Source: an uncultured Oscillospiraceae bacterium
GTDB lineage: Bacteria; Bacillota; Clostridia; Oscillospirales; Oscillospiraceae
Direction of reading: 5' to 3'
Assembly (NCBI GenBank): GCA_944385065.1
Contig: CALWVX010000107.1
Coordinates: 1 to 6,018, forward strand
DNA length: 6,018 bases
This document shows positions 1-4,909 of this stretch, piece by piece. The notes beneath the pieces were generated by a model, which ran no database searches, was not told the origin of the DNA, and saw only the letters and a program-made list of their open reading frames with translations. Numbering within the stretch: position 1 is the stretch's first letter; every line of letters starts with the position of its first letter. The translations under genes were made by a program, and so were the position numbers.

Positions 1-317
1 AGCACGTCCTGGGAGTAGTCCTCATAGGTCAGCTCGCCCTTCTCGATGGCGGCGCGGAAGCGGCGGGACACGTTGGTATAGCCGGAGTTGGCGGTGTAGC
101 AGTTGATGTACGCCTTCACCCGTCCCTCGCCGATGAGCATATCCCAGTCGCCGCCGGCAGGACCGGCCCAGACGGTGAAGTCCTTCTGCCCCTGGCGCAG
201 GATCTCGGCCACGGCGGCATAGGGCTTGCGGTTGGTGGTGAAGCCGCCGAAGGAGATGCAGTCGCCGCTCTCCACGAACTTCGCCACCGCGTCATGCAGG
301 GAATACACTTTGTTCAT
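1..317 (-). CDS. gctA: Glutaconate CoA-transferase subunit A, N-terminal part (cut by window edge)
   Basis: The first 105 residues are visible; the gene runs off the left edge. It starts MNKVYSLHDAVAKF and contains GGFTTNRKPYAAVAEIL (residues 24-40), AGGDWDMLIG (54-63), KAYINCYTANSG (68-79) and TNVSRRFR (81-88). I recognise these as the alpha subunit of glutaconate CoA-transferase (Acidaminococcus type). In the known family, GctAB moves CoA from acetyl-CoA to (R)-2-hydroxyglutarate or glutaconate in the cytoplasmic hydroxyglutarate route of glutamate fermentation. The catalytic Glu is on subunit B, which should lie off-window. The ATG at 315-317 follows a rather poor G-only ribosome site (GGGGG, 325-329, 7 bases upstream). 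The gene diverges from an AraC-type regulator, its probable controller (inference). Another family I CoA-transferase is possible, but the match to GctA is close. Confidence 0.9.
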   Translation of the reverse strand, partial: MNKVYSLHDAVAKFVESGDCISFGGFTTNRKPYAAVAEILRQGQKDFTVWAGPAGGDWDMLIGEGRVKAYINCYTANSGYTNVSRRFRAAIEKGELTYEDYSQDV

Positions 318-373
318 GTTAAAACCCCCATTTACAAAAGTTTTTCTTCTCTCATATCTAGCGCTGAATGCTG

Positions 374-400
374 TTTTTGCGCAGGACACGCTTTTTGACG
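374..400. repeat. Short direct repeat TTTTTG(A)CG near gctA start site
   Basis: TTTTTGCG (374-381) and TTTTTGACG (392-400) recur with an 18-base offset just downstream of the predicted gctA start site. AraC-family proteins usually bind direct repeats spaced by about two helical turns, so this pair is a candidate site. The motif is short and T-rich, so chance is possible. Confidence 0.2.
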
Positions 401-405
401 GTGGT

Positions 406-434
406 ATTCTATCATAATTCCCACAGTCGGTCTA
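406..434 (-). promoter_or_regulatory. Candidate promoter for gctA
   Basis: On the minus strand, TAGACC (429-434) stands 17 bases upstream of TAGAAT (406-411). The -10 is preceded by TG at the extended position (TGATAGAAT). The expected start site is near 399, giving a leader of about 80 bases. The -35 is only 4 of 6, which would suit an activator-dependent promoter. Assigned by eye. Confidence 0.45.
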
Positions 435-446
435 GCCTGTAATTTA

Positions 447-459
447 GCAAAAAGTTTGC
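447..459. promoter_or_regulatory. Inverted repeat GCAAA-AAG-TTTGC over the araC-type promoter
   Basis: GCAAA (447-451) and TTTGC (455-459) form a perfect 5-bp dyad around AAG. It overlaps the -35 of the plus-strand regulator gene and lies 13 bases upstream of the -35 of gctA. The position fits a site for a regulator acting on both promoters, but the dyad is short and the link to the AraC-type protein is inferred. Confidence 0.3.
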
Positions 460-484
460 ATATCTTCCACTGGCGTGATAAAAT
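455..484 (+). promoter_or_regulatory. Promoter of the AraC-family regulator
   Basis: TTTGCA (455-460), an 18-base spacer, then TAAAAT (479-484) preceded by TG one base away (extended -10, TGATAAAAT). The start site should be near 491, leaving a short leader before the strong AGGAGGG ribosome site at 509-515. Confidence 0.6.
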
Positions 485-523
485 AGGAAAAACGAAAACC
501 GCCGGGACAGGAGGGTACCTTTT

Positions 524-1369
524 ATGACCAATGTGGAGTTCCATCTCCAGCTCAACCACAACGACACCTGGAACATGAGCCGGCTGCACTTTCACGACTT
601 TTACGAGCTGCTGCTGCCTCTGACAAGCCCGGGCAATATCTTCGTCAACGATCAGGTCTACCCCCTCCGGCGGGGCACCCTGTATCTCATCGGCGAGAAC
701 ACGCTCCACCGCACCATCGCCACCGGCTTCCACGCCCGGTATGTGCTCCATATCAGCCACCGGGCCCTGGCGCAGCTGTCCACCCCCCAGACCGATCTGA
801 CTCAGCTGGGACAGGTCTCCTTCCGCCGGGCCGAGCTGAACGCCCAGGAGATGACCGAGATTATCGAGCTGTTTCAGGCCCTGGAGCGCAACAAGAACGA
901 CGGCTCCTTCGGCAGCGACATCCGGCAGATGGTGGCCCTGCTCAACCTGCTGATCCGGCTGGCCCCCACCCTCAACGCCGCCACCGCCGGCGAGTCCATC
1001 CGCAACAAGGACTTTCTCCGGGTGGTCCCCATTCTGGACTACATCCGGGACAACCTGTCCGAGCCCCTGTCCCTGGACCAGATCGCCGGCCACTTCTACA
1101 TCAGCAAGCACTATCTCTGCCGCATCTTCAAGTCGGCCACCGGCTTCTCCGTGATGGAGTACATCATCTACAGCCGGGTGCTCAAGGCCAGACAGCTGCT
1201 CCAGGAGGGGGTGAGCGTCCAGCAGGCCGGCGAGCTGTCCGGCTTCTCGGACAACTCCCATTTCATCCGCACCTTCGGCCACCTCACCGGCCTGACTCCG
1301 GGCAAGTACGCCAAGGAGTACCAGTCGGGGGATCAGGTCCTGCTGGGGGAAAATCTGAAGTCCAAGTAA
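524..1369 (+). CDS. AraC-family transcriptional regulator with N-terminal cupin sensor domain
   Basis: This 281-residue protein has the two-part build of AraC/XylS activators. An N-terminal cupin-like domain (about 20-100) carries HFHDFYELLLPL, with H22, H24, E28 and later H62 in the usual cupin positions, and would sense a small ligand. A linker follows, then a C-terminal double helix-turn-helix (about 165-265). The first recognition unit is LSLDQIAGHFYISKHYLCRI (182-201). The second is SVQQAGELSGFSDNSHFIR, ending in the family signature FGHLTGLTPGKY (251-262). The ATG has an AGGAGGG site 8 bases upstream. The gene diverges from gctA and ends at a strong hairpin, so it is monocistronic. By layout it probably controls the glutaconate/hydroxyglutarate genes (inference); the ligand cannot be read from sequence. 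Confidence 0.92.
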   Translation: MTNVEFHLQLNHNDTWNMSRLHFHDFYELLLPLTSPGNIFVNDQVYPLRRGTLYLIGENTLHRTIATGFHARYVLHISHRALAQLSTPQTDLTQLGQVSFRRAELNAQEMTEIIELFQALERNKNDGSFGSDIRQMVALLNLLIRLAPTLNAATAGESIRNKDFLRVVPILDYIRDNLSEPLSLDQIAGHFYISKHYLCRIFKSATGFSVMEYIIYSRVLKARQLLQEGVSVQQAGELSGFSDNSHFIRTFGHLTGLTPGKYAKEYQSGDQVLLGENLKSK

Positions 1370-1382
1370 CTTGGGAAACGAC

Positions 1383-1418
1383 AAAATGAGGCAGCGGCAT
1401 AAGCCGCTGCCTCATTTT
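1383..1418. terminator. Bidirectional rho-independent terminator
   Basis: A perfect 16-bp inverted repeat (AAAATGAGGCAGCGGC, 1383-1398, with its complement at 1403-1418) has a 4-base ATAA loop. T-rich sequence follows on both strands (ATTTTCGTTTT on plus, ATTTTGTCGTTT on minus). It lies 13 bases after the stop of the AraC-type gene and 4 bases after the stop of the converging YitT gene, so it should end both transcripts. Confidence 0.9.
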
Positions 1419-1422
1419 CGTT

Positions 1423-2304
1423 TTAATCTCTGGGCCGCCGATAGAACTTGCCCACGACCTTCTCCGTGCGCAGCACATTGACAAAGGCGGTGGGATCAAT
1501 CTGCCGCACCTGATGGGTGAACCACCGGACGCGGCTGTCTTCCAGGACGGTGTAAACGATGGCCCTGGGCTCTCCGTTATACAGCCCGACTCCCTCCAGA
1601 ATGGTGGCCGAGTGATGGGTGGACTCGACCAGCTGTCCGATGGCCTCCACGCTGGACTTCTTGGTCACGATCAGCAGCGTGTCCCGCCGGCCGTCCGGGT
1701 CCATGAGCCGGATAATCTGGGTGGAGGTAAACTGGAAGATGATGGAGTACAGCGCGGTATCCCAGCCGAACAGCAGGCCGGCCACCGCCAGCATGACCAC
1801 ATTGCCGCACAGAATATAGTTCCACGCGTCGATGTTCTTCCGCTCGGACAGGGGGATGGCGATGAAGTCGGTCCCCCCCGAGGTGACCCGCACCAGCAGG
1901 CACAGGCTCAGGGCAAAGCCGTTGATCATCCCGCCGAAGATGCACACCAGAAGGACGTCCTCCGTGATCTCGATGGAGGGAATCAGGTCGGTGAAAAAGC
2001 TGGTGAGCACAATGGACAGGCAGGAGTACAGGGTGAATTTTTTCCCCACAAGCCGGAAGCTGATAATGGCCGGAACCGCGTTGAACAGCAGGTTGATGGG
2101 AGAAAAGGGCAGCTCCACTTCCAGATAGGTGATGGCCAGGCGCTGAATCAGCCGGGTCAGCCCGGTAAACCCGCCGGGAAACAGGTCGCCGGCCGCCACG
2201 AAGCTTTTGAAGTTCAGGGCGTAGAGAAGAGAGGCCAGCGTAATGACCAGCACCCGGACCGCCGCGTTCTCCTGCCAGGGTTTGCGCTCTGAAATCGTCC
2301 CCAT
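1423..2304 (-). CDS. YitT-family integral membrane protein with C-terminal DUF2179 domain
   Basis: This 293-residue protein has about five hydrophobic segments (roughly 15-33, 68-84, 92-112, 115-140 and 164-192) and a soluble C-terminal domain (about 209-287). GGFTGLTRLI (44-53) and VTSGGTDFIAIP (140-151) are the glycine-rich motifs of the YitT/DUF161 family. The C-terminal part, with LLIVTKK and SATILEGVGLYNG, is the DUF2179 domain. It is a plasma-membrane protein; the family has no settled substrate and I propose none. An AAGGAGG site (2311-2317) lies 6 bases before the ATG. That site contains the first two bases of the pgsA stop codon, so the two genes are translationally coupled. It is the last gene of the operon, ending against a shared hairpin terminator. 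Confidence 0.9.
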   Translation of the reverse strand: MGTISERKPWQENAAVRVLVITLASLLYALNFKSFVAAGDLFPGGFTGLTRLIQRLAITYLEVELPFSPINLLFNAVPAIISFRLVGKKFTLYSCLSIVLTSFFTDLIPSIEITEDVLLVCIFGGMINGFALSLCLLVRVTSGGTDFIAIPLSERKNIDAWNYILCGNVVMLAVAGLLFGWDTALYSIIFQFTSTQIIRLMDPDGRRDTLLIVTKKSSVEAIGQLVESTHHSATILEGVGLYNGEPRAIVYTVLEDSRVRWFTHQVRQIDPTAFVNVLRTEKVVGKFYRRPRD

Positions 2305-2315
2305 GCCGCGCCTCC

Positions 2316-2840
2316 TTATTTGGCCTGCGCCAGGATGTCAATATTCTTCATGAAGTACTCCACCCCGGAGTAGATGGTGGTCAGCACGATGACCGCGGTG
2401 CAGATGGAGTCCATCACCGGAGGGATGGGCAGCAGCATCAGCACAATGCACACCATGGTGGAGGCGGTCTTCACCTTGCCCGACCAGCCGGCGGCAATGA
2501 CCCGCCCCTTGTCGGCGGCCACCATGCGCAGGCCGGACACGCCGAACTCCCGGACAATGACCACCAGCACAGCCCAGGCGGGCATCCGTCCCACCTCCAC
2601 AAACCAGAGCATGGCCGCCATCACCAGACACTTGTCCGCCAGGGGGTCCATAAACTTGCCGAAGTCGGTGATCTGATTGTAGTGGCGGGCAATGTACCCA
2701 TCCAGCGCATCGGTGGCGCTGGCGATCACAAAAATGGCCAGCGCCCACCAGCGCGCTCCGGGCACATCCAGATAGAGCACCAGCAGAAAAGCCGGGATCA
2801 TCACCACCCGCAGGATGGTGAGCTTGTTGGCGGTGTTCAT
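2316..2840 (-). CDS. pgsA: CDP-diacylglycerol--glycerol-3-phosphate 3-phosphatidyltransferase
   Basis: This 174-residue membrane enzyme condenses CDP-diacylglycerol with glycerol-3-phosphate to phosphatidylglycerol phosphate, the committed step to phosphatidylglycerol. The CDP-alcohol phosphotransferase signature D-x2-DG-x2-AR-x8-G-x3-D-x3-D is complete: D44, D47-G48, A51-R52, G61, D65 and D69. The start MNTANKLTILRVVMIPAF is typical of PgsA, and hydrophobic segments follow near 8-25, 30-44, 70-82, 88-104, 124-142 and 145-162. Length is normal for the family. The ATG overlaps the stop of the upstream HTH gene as ATGA, and an AAAGGAG site (2851-2857) lies inside that gene. Lying close downstream of rimO is a conserved Firmicutes arrangement. 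Another CDP-alcohol transferase is possible, but context and start favour PgsA. Confidence 0.93.
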   Translation of the reverse strand: MNTANKLTILRVVMIPAFLLVLYLDVPGARWWALAIFVIASATDALDGYIARHYNQITDFGKFMDPLADKCLVMAAMLWFVEVGRMPAWAVLVVIVREFGVSGLRMVAADKGRVIAAGWSGKVKTASTMVCIVLMLLPIPPVMDSICTAVIVLTTIYSGVEYFMKNIDILAQAK

Positions 2841-3073
2841 GGGTCGGTATCTCCTTTTTTCGTTTCCTCGCCGGGGACATACTCCATGATGTCCCCCGGC
2901 TGACAGTTCAGGTAGGCGCAGAGTTTTTCAATGGTGCGGGTGTCCACATGGTGTTTGCCGGTTCGCAGACTCTCCAACGCAGACATGCTGATCACTTTAT
3001 CCTTTCGGAGGTCATACTTTTTCAGGCCCTTTTGCTTCAAAAGCTGAAACAGTTTGTTATAACACAGAGGCAC
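2837..3073 (-). CDS. Small Xre-type DNA-binding protein (HTH_26-like), coupled to pgsA
   Basis: This 78-residue protein is essentially one Cro/CI-type helix-turn-helix. Basic LKQKGLKKYDLRKDK is followed by a recognition helix region around SMSALESLRTGKH and ends TIEKLCAYLNCQPGDIMEYVP, the hallmark of the HTH_26 group. I chose GTG at 3071-3073. A GAGGAG ribosome site (3082-3087) lies 8 bases upstream of it, whereas the longer reading from GTG at 3080-3082 would start on top of that site. The stop overlaps the pgsA ATG by 4 bases. Such proteins often act as self-regulating repressors; control of this operon is an inference from position. Targets are unknown. Confidence 0.85.
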   Translation of the reverse strand: MPLCYNKLFQLLKQKGLKKYDLRKDKVISMSALESLRTGKHHVDTRTIEKLCAYLNCQPGDIMEYVPGEETKKGDTDP

Positions 3074-3081
3074 CCTTACCA

Positions 3082-3087
3082 CTCCTC
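3082..3087 (-). promoter_or_regulatory. Ribosome binding site fixing the start of the HTH_26-like gene
   Basis: GAGGAG on the minus strand lies 8 bases before GTG 3071-3073. It shares a base with the alternative GTG at 3080-3082, which rules that longer start out. Confidence 0.7.
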
Positions 3088-3096
3088 GCCTATCAT

Positions 3097-3126
3097 AGCA
3101 TACTGACAGCCCGGAATAAAGTGCAA
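3097..3126 (-). promoter_or_regulatory. Candidate promoter of the HTH-pgsA-YitT operon
   Basis: Minus strand TTGCAC (3121-3126), 18 bases, TATGCT (3097-3102), with a start site near 3090 and a leader of under 20 bases. An overlapping alternative is an extended -10, TGCTATGAT, with TATGAT at 3092-3097; it would start inside or beside the ribosome site. Neither is strong, and readthrough from rimO may also feed the operon. Confidence 0.35.
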
Positions 3127-3154
3127 TTTCACAAAAAGTTATGTTCTGAAATTG
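3124..3154. repeat. 8-bp inverted repeat between rimO and the HTH_26-like gene
   Basis: CAATTTCA (3124-3131) and TGAAATTG (3147-3154) are perfect complements around 15 bases. No T-run follows on the minus strand, so it is a poor terminator. It overlaps the candidate -35 (3121-3126), so an operator for the neighbouring HTH protein is possible. A second, wider pair, GTGCAA (3121-3126) and TTGCAC (3174-3179), encloses it. Confidence 0.35.
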
Positions 3155-3167
3155 GGAGAATGATCAA

Positions 3168-3196
3168 TTGATTTTGCACGGAATATCGTGTATTAT
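3168..3196 (+). promoter_or_regulatory. Possible plus-strand promoter reading antisense into rimO
   Basis: TTGATT (3168-3173), a 17-base spacer, then TATTAT (3191-3196). The start would fall near 3203, at the 3' end of rimO on the opposite strand. No credible plus-strand gene follows, so any product would be an antisense RNA. It lies in AT-rich DNA where such matches are easy to find. Confidence 0.2.
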
Positions 3197-3200
3197 GAAA

Positions 3201-4526
3201 TCAGTCCTCAATCTCCCCGGTCAAGTCCCCGTCGGCCACGCCGGTGATGCGCACCCGGACAAACTCCCCGGCGGGCACCAGCCCGGCGGCGGTGAACAGC
3301 ACCCGGCCGTCGATCTCCACCGAGTCGGCGTAGGTCCGGCCCACATAGCAGCCCTCGGCGCTGTCAAAGCCCTCGCACAGCACCTCCATGACGGTGCCCA
3401 GCCGGGCCTCGTTGTACTCGTCCATGATCCGGGACTGCAGGTCCACCACCAGCTCCACCCGGTGCTCGGCCACGGCGGGGTCCACCTGATGGTCCATCCG
3501 CTCGGCCAGGGTGCCCTCCTCCGGCGAGAACTGGAAGACGCCCACCCGCTGAAGCTTCTCCTCCCGGAGGAACCGGCACAGCTCCTCAAACTCCGCCTCC
3601 CCCTCTCCGGGCAGACCGCAGATCAGGGAGGTGCGGATCACCACGTCGGGCATGGCCGAGCGCAGCTTGGCAAACAGCTCCTTCAGCTCCTGCTTGGTGT
3701 TGTGCCGGCGCATGGCCTTCAAAATGGCGTCGTTGCAGTGCTGGATGGGGATGTCCAGATAGTGGACGATCTTGGGCGAGGAGGCGATCACGTCGATCAG
3801 CTCGTCGGTGATCACTTCCGGGTACAGGTAGTGCAGGCGGATCCAGTGGAAATCAAGTTTACATAACTCTTTCAGCAGTCCGGCCAGGCTGCTCCCGTCC
3901 CCCAGGTCCATGCCATAGCGGGTGATGTCCTGGGCAATGACGATGAGCTCCTTCACCCCGGCCTCCGCCAGCTTCTTCGCCTCGGCCAGCAGGCGGTCCA
4001 TGGTCCGGCTGCGGTAGCGGCCCCGAAGCTTGGGGATGATGCAGAAGGCGCAGCCGTTGCTGCACCCCTCGGCGATTTTCAGATAGGCGGTGTAGGGGGG
4101 CGTGGTGACGATCCGCTCCCCGTCGTCATAGGCCCGGTCGATCCGCTGGAAGTGCTCGGGCCGCTCCCCCGCCATGAGCTGGTTCACCGCCTCCACCACG
4201 TCGGTGTAGCTGCCGGTGCCCAGCATGCCGTCCACCTCGGGCAGCTCGGCGCGGATGTCGTCGGGATAGCGCTGGCTGAGACAGCCGGCCACCAGCAGCT
4301 TTTTCAGCTTGCCCGCCTTTTTCAGCTCGGCCAGCTCCAAAATGTTGTCAATGGCCTCGCTCTTGGCCGACTCGATGAAGCCGCAGGTGTTCAGCACCGC
4401 CACATCGGCCCCCTCCGGGTCGCCGGTGACGGTAAAGCCCGCCTTCCGGCACAGGGCCATCATCTGTTCGGTGTTGATCAGGTTTTTCGCACAGCCCAGT
4501 GAGACAAAGGCGACTTGATATGACAT
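3201..4526 (-). CDS. rimO: Ribosomal protein uS12 (S12) aspartate methylthiotransferase, radical SAM
   Basis: This 441-residue protein is full length for the family. It uses two [4Fe-4S] clusters and S-adenosylmethionine to add a methylthio group to the conserved aspartate of ribosomal protein S12. The N-terminal UPF0004 domain starts VAFVSLGCAKNLINTE and carries cluster cysteines C12, C48 (NTCGF) and C82 (AGCLSQ). The radical SAM triad is C155-x3-C159-x2-C162 in GCSNGCAFCIIPKLRGRYRSR-type sequence; the CIIP-x2-RG-x2-RSR form points to RimO rather than MiaB. A TRAM domain fills about 372-441. The ATG has AAGGAG (4535-4540) 8 bases upstream. It sits 62 bases downstream of the Xre gene, with no clear promoter between, so shared transcription is likely (inference). 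Confidence 0.95.
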   Translation of the reverse strand: MSYQVAFVSLGCAKNLINTEQMMALCRKAGFTVTGDPEGADVAVLNTCGFIESAKSEAIDNILELAELKKAGKLKKLLVAGCLSQRYPDDIRAELPEVDGMLGTGSYTDVVEAVNQLMAGERPEHFQRIDRAYDDGERIVTTPPYTAYLKIAEGCSNGCAFCIIPKLRGRYRSRTMDRLLAEAKKLAEAGVKELIVIAQDITRYGMDLGDGSSLAGLLKELCKLDFHWIRLHYLYPEVITDELIDVIASSPKIVHYLDIPIQHCNDAILKAMRRHNTKQELKELFAKLRSAMPDVVIRTSLICGLPGEGEAEFEELCRFLREEKLQRVGVFQFSPEEGTLAERMDHQVDPAVAEHRVELVVDLQSRIMDEYNEARLGTVMEVLCEGFDSAEGCYVGRTYADSVEIDGRVLFTAAGLVPAGEFVRVRITGVADGDLTGEIED

Positions 4527-4567
4527 GGCGTTCGCTCCTTGGTTAATTGGTAATGCTCCCGGGAAAG

Positions 4568-4583
4568 CCGCCGCCCGCGGCGG
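4568..4583. repeat. GC-rich hairpin between the Xre gene and rimO
   Basis: CCGCCG (4568-4573) and CGGCGG (4578-4583) pair around a 4-base loop, 5 bases after the Xre stop. On the minus strand only CTTTCCC follows, so it is at best a weak terminator or attenuator. It may also act as an RNA processing or stability hairpin in the rimO leader. Confidence 0.45.
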
Positions 4584-4588
4584 ACGGC

Positions 4589-4822
4589 CTACTCCCCTCT
4601 CCAGGTCGGGTCGTCGGTGATGCCCAAGAGGTAATCAGCCGACACTTTGTAATAATTGCACAGCTGATACAAACGGTCCAGGTTGGTGCCGGATTTCCCG
4701 TTTTCAATATCACTGATCTGCGTTCTCGTGACCCCAAGGATCTCGGCGAGTGCTTTTTGGGACAGATCATGCTCTTCCCGTAACGCTAAAAGCCGTTTTC
4801 CTAAAAGTTCTTTGTCAAACAT
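4589..4822 (-). CDS. Xre/Cro-CI family transcriptional repressor
   Basis: This 77-residue protein is a single HTH_3 domain. KRLLALREEHDLSQKALAEILG leads into the recognition helix VTRTQISDIENGKSG (31-45), followed by LDRLYQLCNYYKVSADYLLG (48-67), the classic C-terminal end of this fold. The ATG at 4820-4822 has AGAGGAGA (4828-4835) close upstream. It diverges from a small plus-strand gene, and the gap between them holds two matching palindromes, so it very probably represses that gene and itself. Its codons are more AT-rich than those of recX, rimO or pgsA, as in genes gained by transfer or left from a prophage (inference). The ligand or signal is unknown. Confidence 0.92.
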   Translation of the reverse strand: MFDKELLGKRLLALREEHDLSQKALAEILGVTRTQISDIENGKSGTNLDRLYQLCNYYKVSADYLLGITDDPTWRGE

Positions 4823-4834
4823 CGGAATCTCCTC

Positions 4835-4863
4835 TTGACAACGTAGATTTTATCTACTATATT
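4835..4863 (+). promoter_or_regulatory. Strong promoter of the plus-strand small gene
   Basis: TTGACA (4835-4840, perfect) is followed by a 17-base spacer and TATATT (4858-4863, 5 of 6). The start site should be near 4870, about 40 bases before the gene. The spacer is occupied by one palindrome and the start site by the second, so it should be efficiently repressible. Confidence 0.8.
4841..4859. promoter_or_regulatory. Operator 1 of the Xre repressor
   Basis: ACGTAGAT-TTT-ATCTACTA is a 19-bp dyad with six perfectly paired inner positions per arm (GTAGAT/ATCTAC). It fits exactly between the -35 and -10 of the plus-strand promoter. Its left arm is identical to that of operator 2, and the two centres (4850 and 4875) are 25 bp apart. 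Confidence 0.75.
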
Positions 4864-4865
4864 AA

Positions 4866-4884
4866 ACGTAGATTATATCTACGT
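4866..4884. promoter_or_regulatory. Operator 2 of the Xre repressor
   Basis: ACGTAGAT-TAT-ATCTACGT is a perfect 19-bp palindrome with 8-bp arms. It covers the predicted plus-strand start site and also contains a perfect TATAAT on the minus strand. Binding here would therefore block both directions, which suits self-repression of the Xre gene. Confidence 0.8.
4872..4877 (-). promoter_or_regulatory. Candidate -10 of the Xre gene (and perhaps rimO)
   Basis: A perfect TATAAT on the minus strand lies inside operator 2, predicting a start near 4865 and a leader of about 43 bases before the Xre ATG. No good -35 is seen at 16-18 bases (4894-4901 reads as CCCTTC-like sequence), so it would be weaker than the plus-strand promoter. 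Confidence 0.45.
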
Positions 4885-4895
4885 CATCATTATGG

Positions 4896-4902
4896 AAGGG
4901 AG
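4896..4902 (+). promoter_or_regulatory. Ribosome binding site of the small plus-strand gene
   Basis: AAGGGAG lies 4 bases before ATG 4907 and 7 before ATG 4910, favouring the second. The upstream in-frame ATG at 4892 precedes this site and so is unlikely to be used. Confidence 0.55.
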
Positions 4903-4909
4903 CAGCATG

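Noticed and set aside
226..417. 63-codon plus-strand frame across the gctA start
   Set aside because: It overlaps gctA antisense, spans the gctA promoter, and has no ribosome site of its own.
332..1384. 350-codon open frame on the minus strand opposite the AraC-type gene
   Set aside because: It is the complement shadow of a clear AraC protein in GC-rich DNA; its translation is low-complexity with no domain and no ribosome site.
1513..2292. 259-codon plus-strand frame opposite the YitT gene
   Set aside because: Glycine/glutamine/aspartate-rich shadow translation with no recognisable domain; the opposite strand encodes an intact membrane protein.
3124..3154. Intrinsic terminator for rimO
   Set aside because: The stem is AT-rich and only 8 bp, the loop is long, and no T-run follows on the minus strand; it is better kept as a repeat or operator candidate.
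3168..3866. 232-codon plus-strand frame opposite rimO
   Set aside because: Histidine/leucine/glycine-rich shadow of rimO. A promoter-like sequence lies near its start, but there is no ribosome site and no family resemblance.
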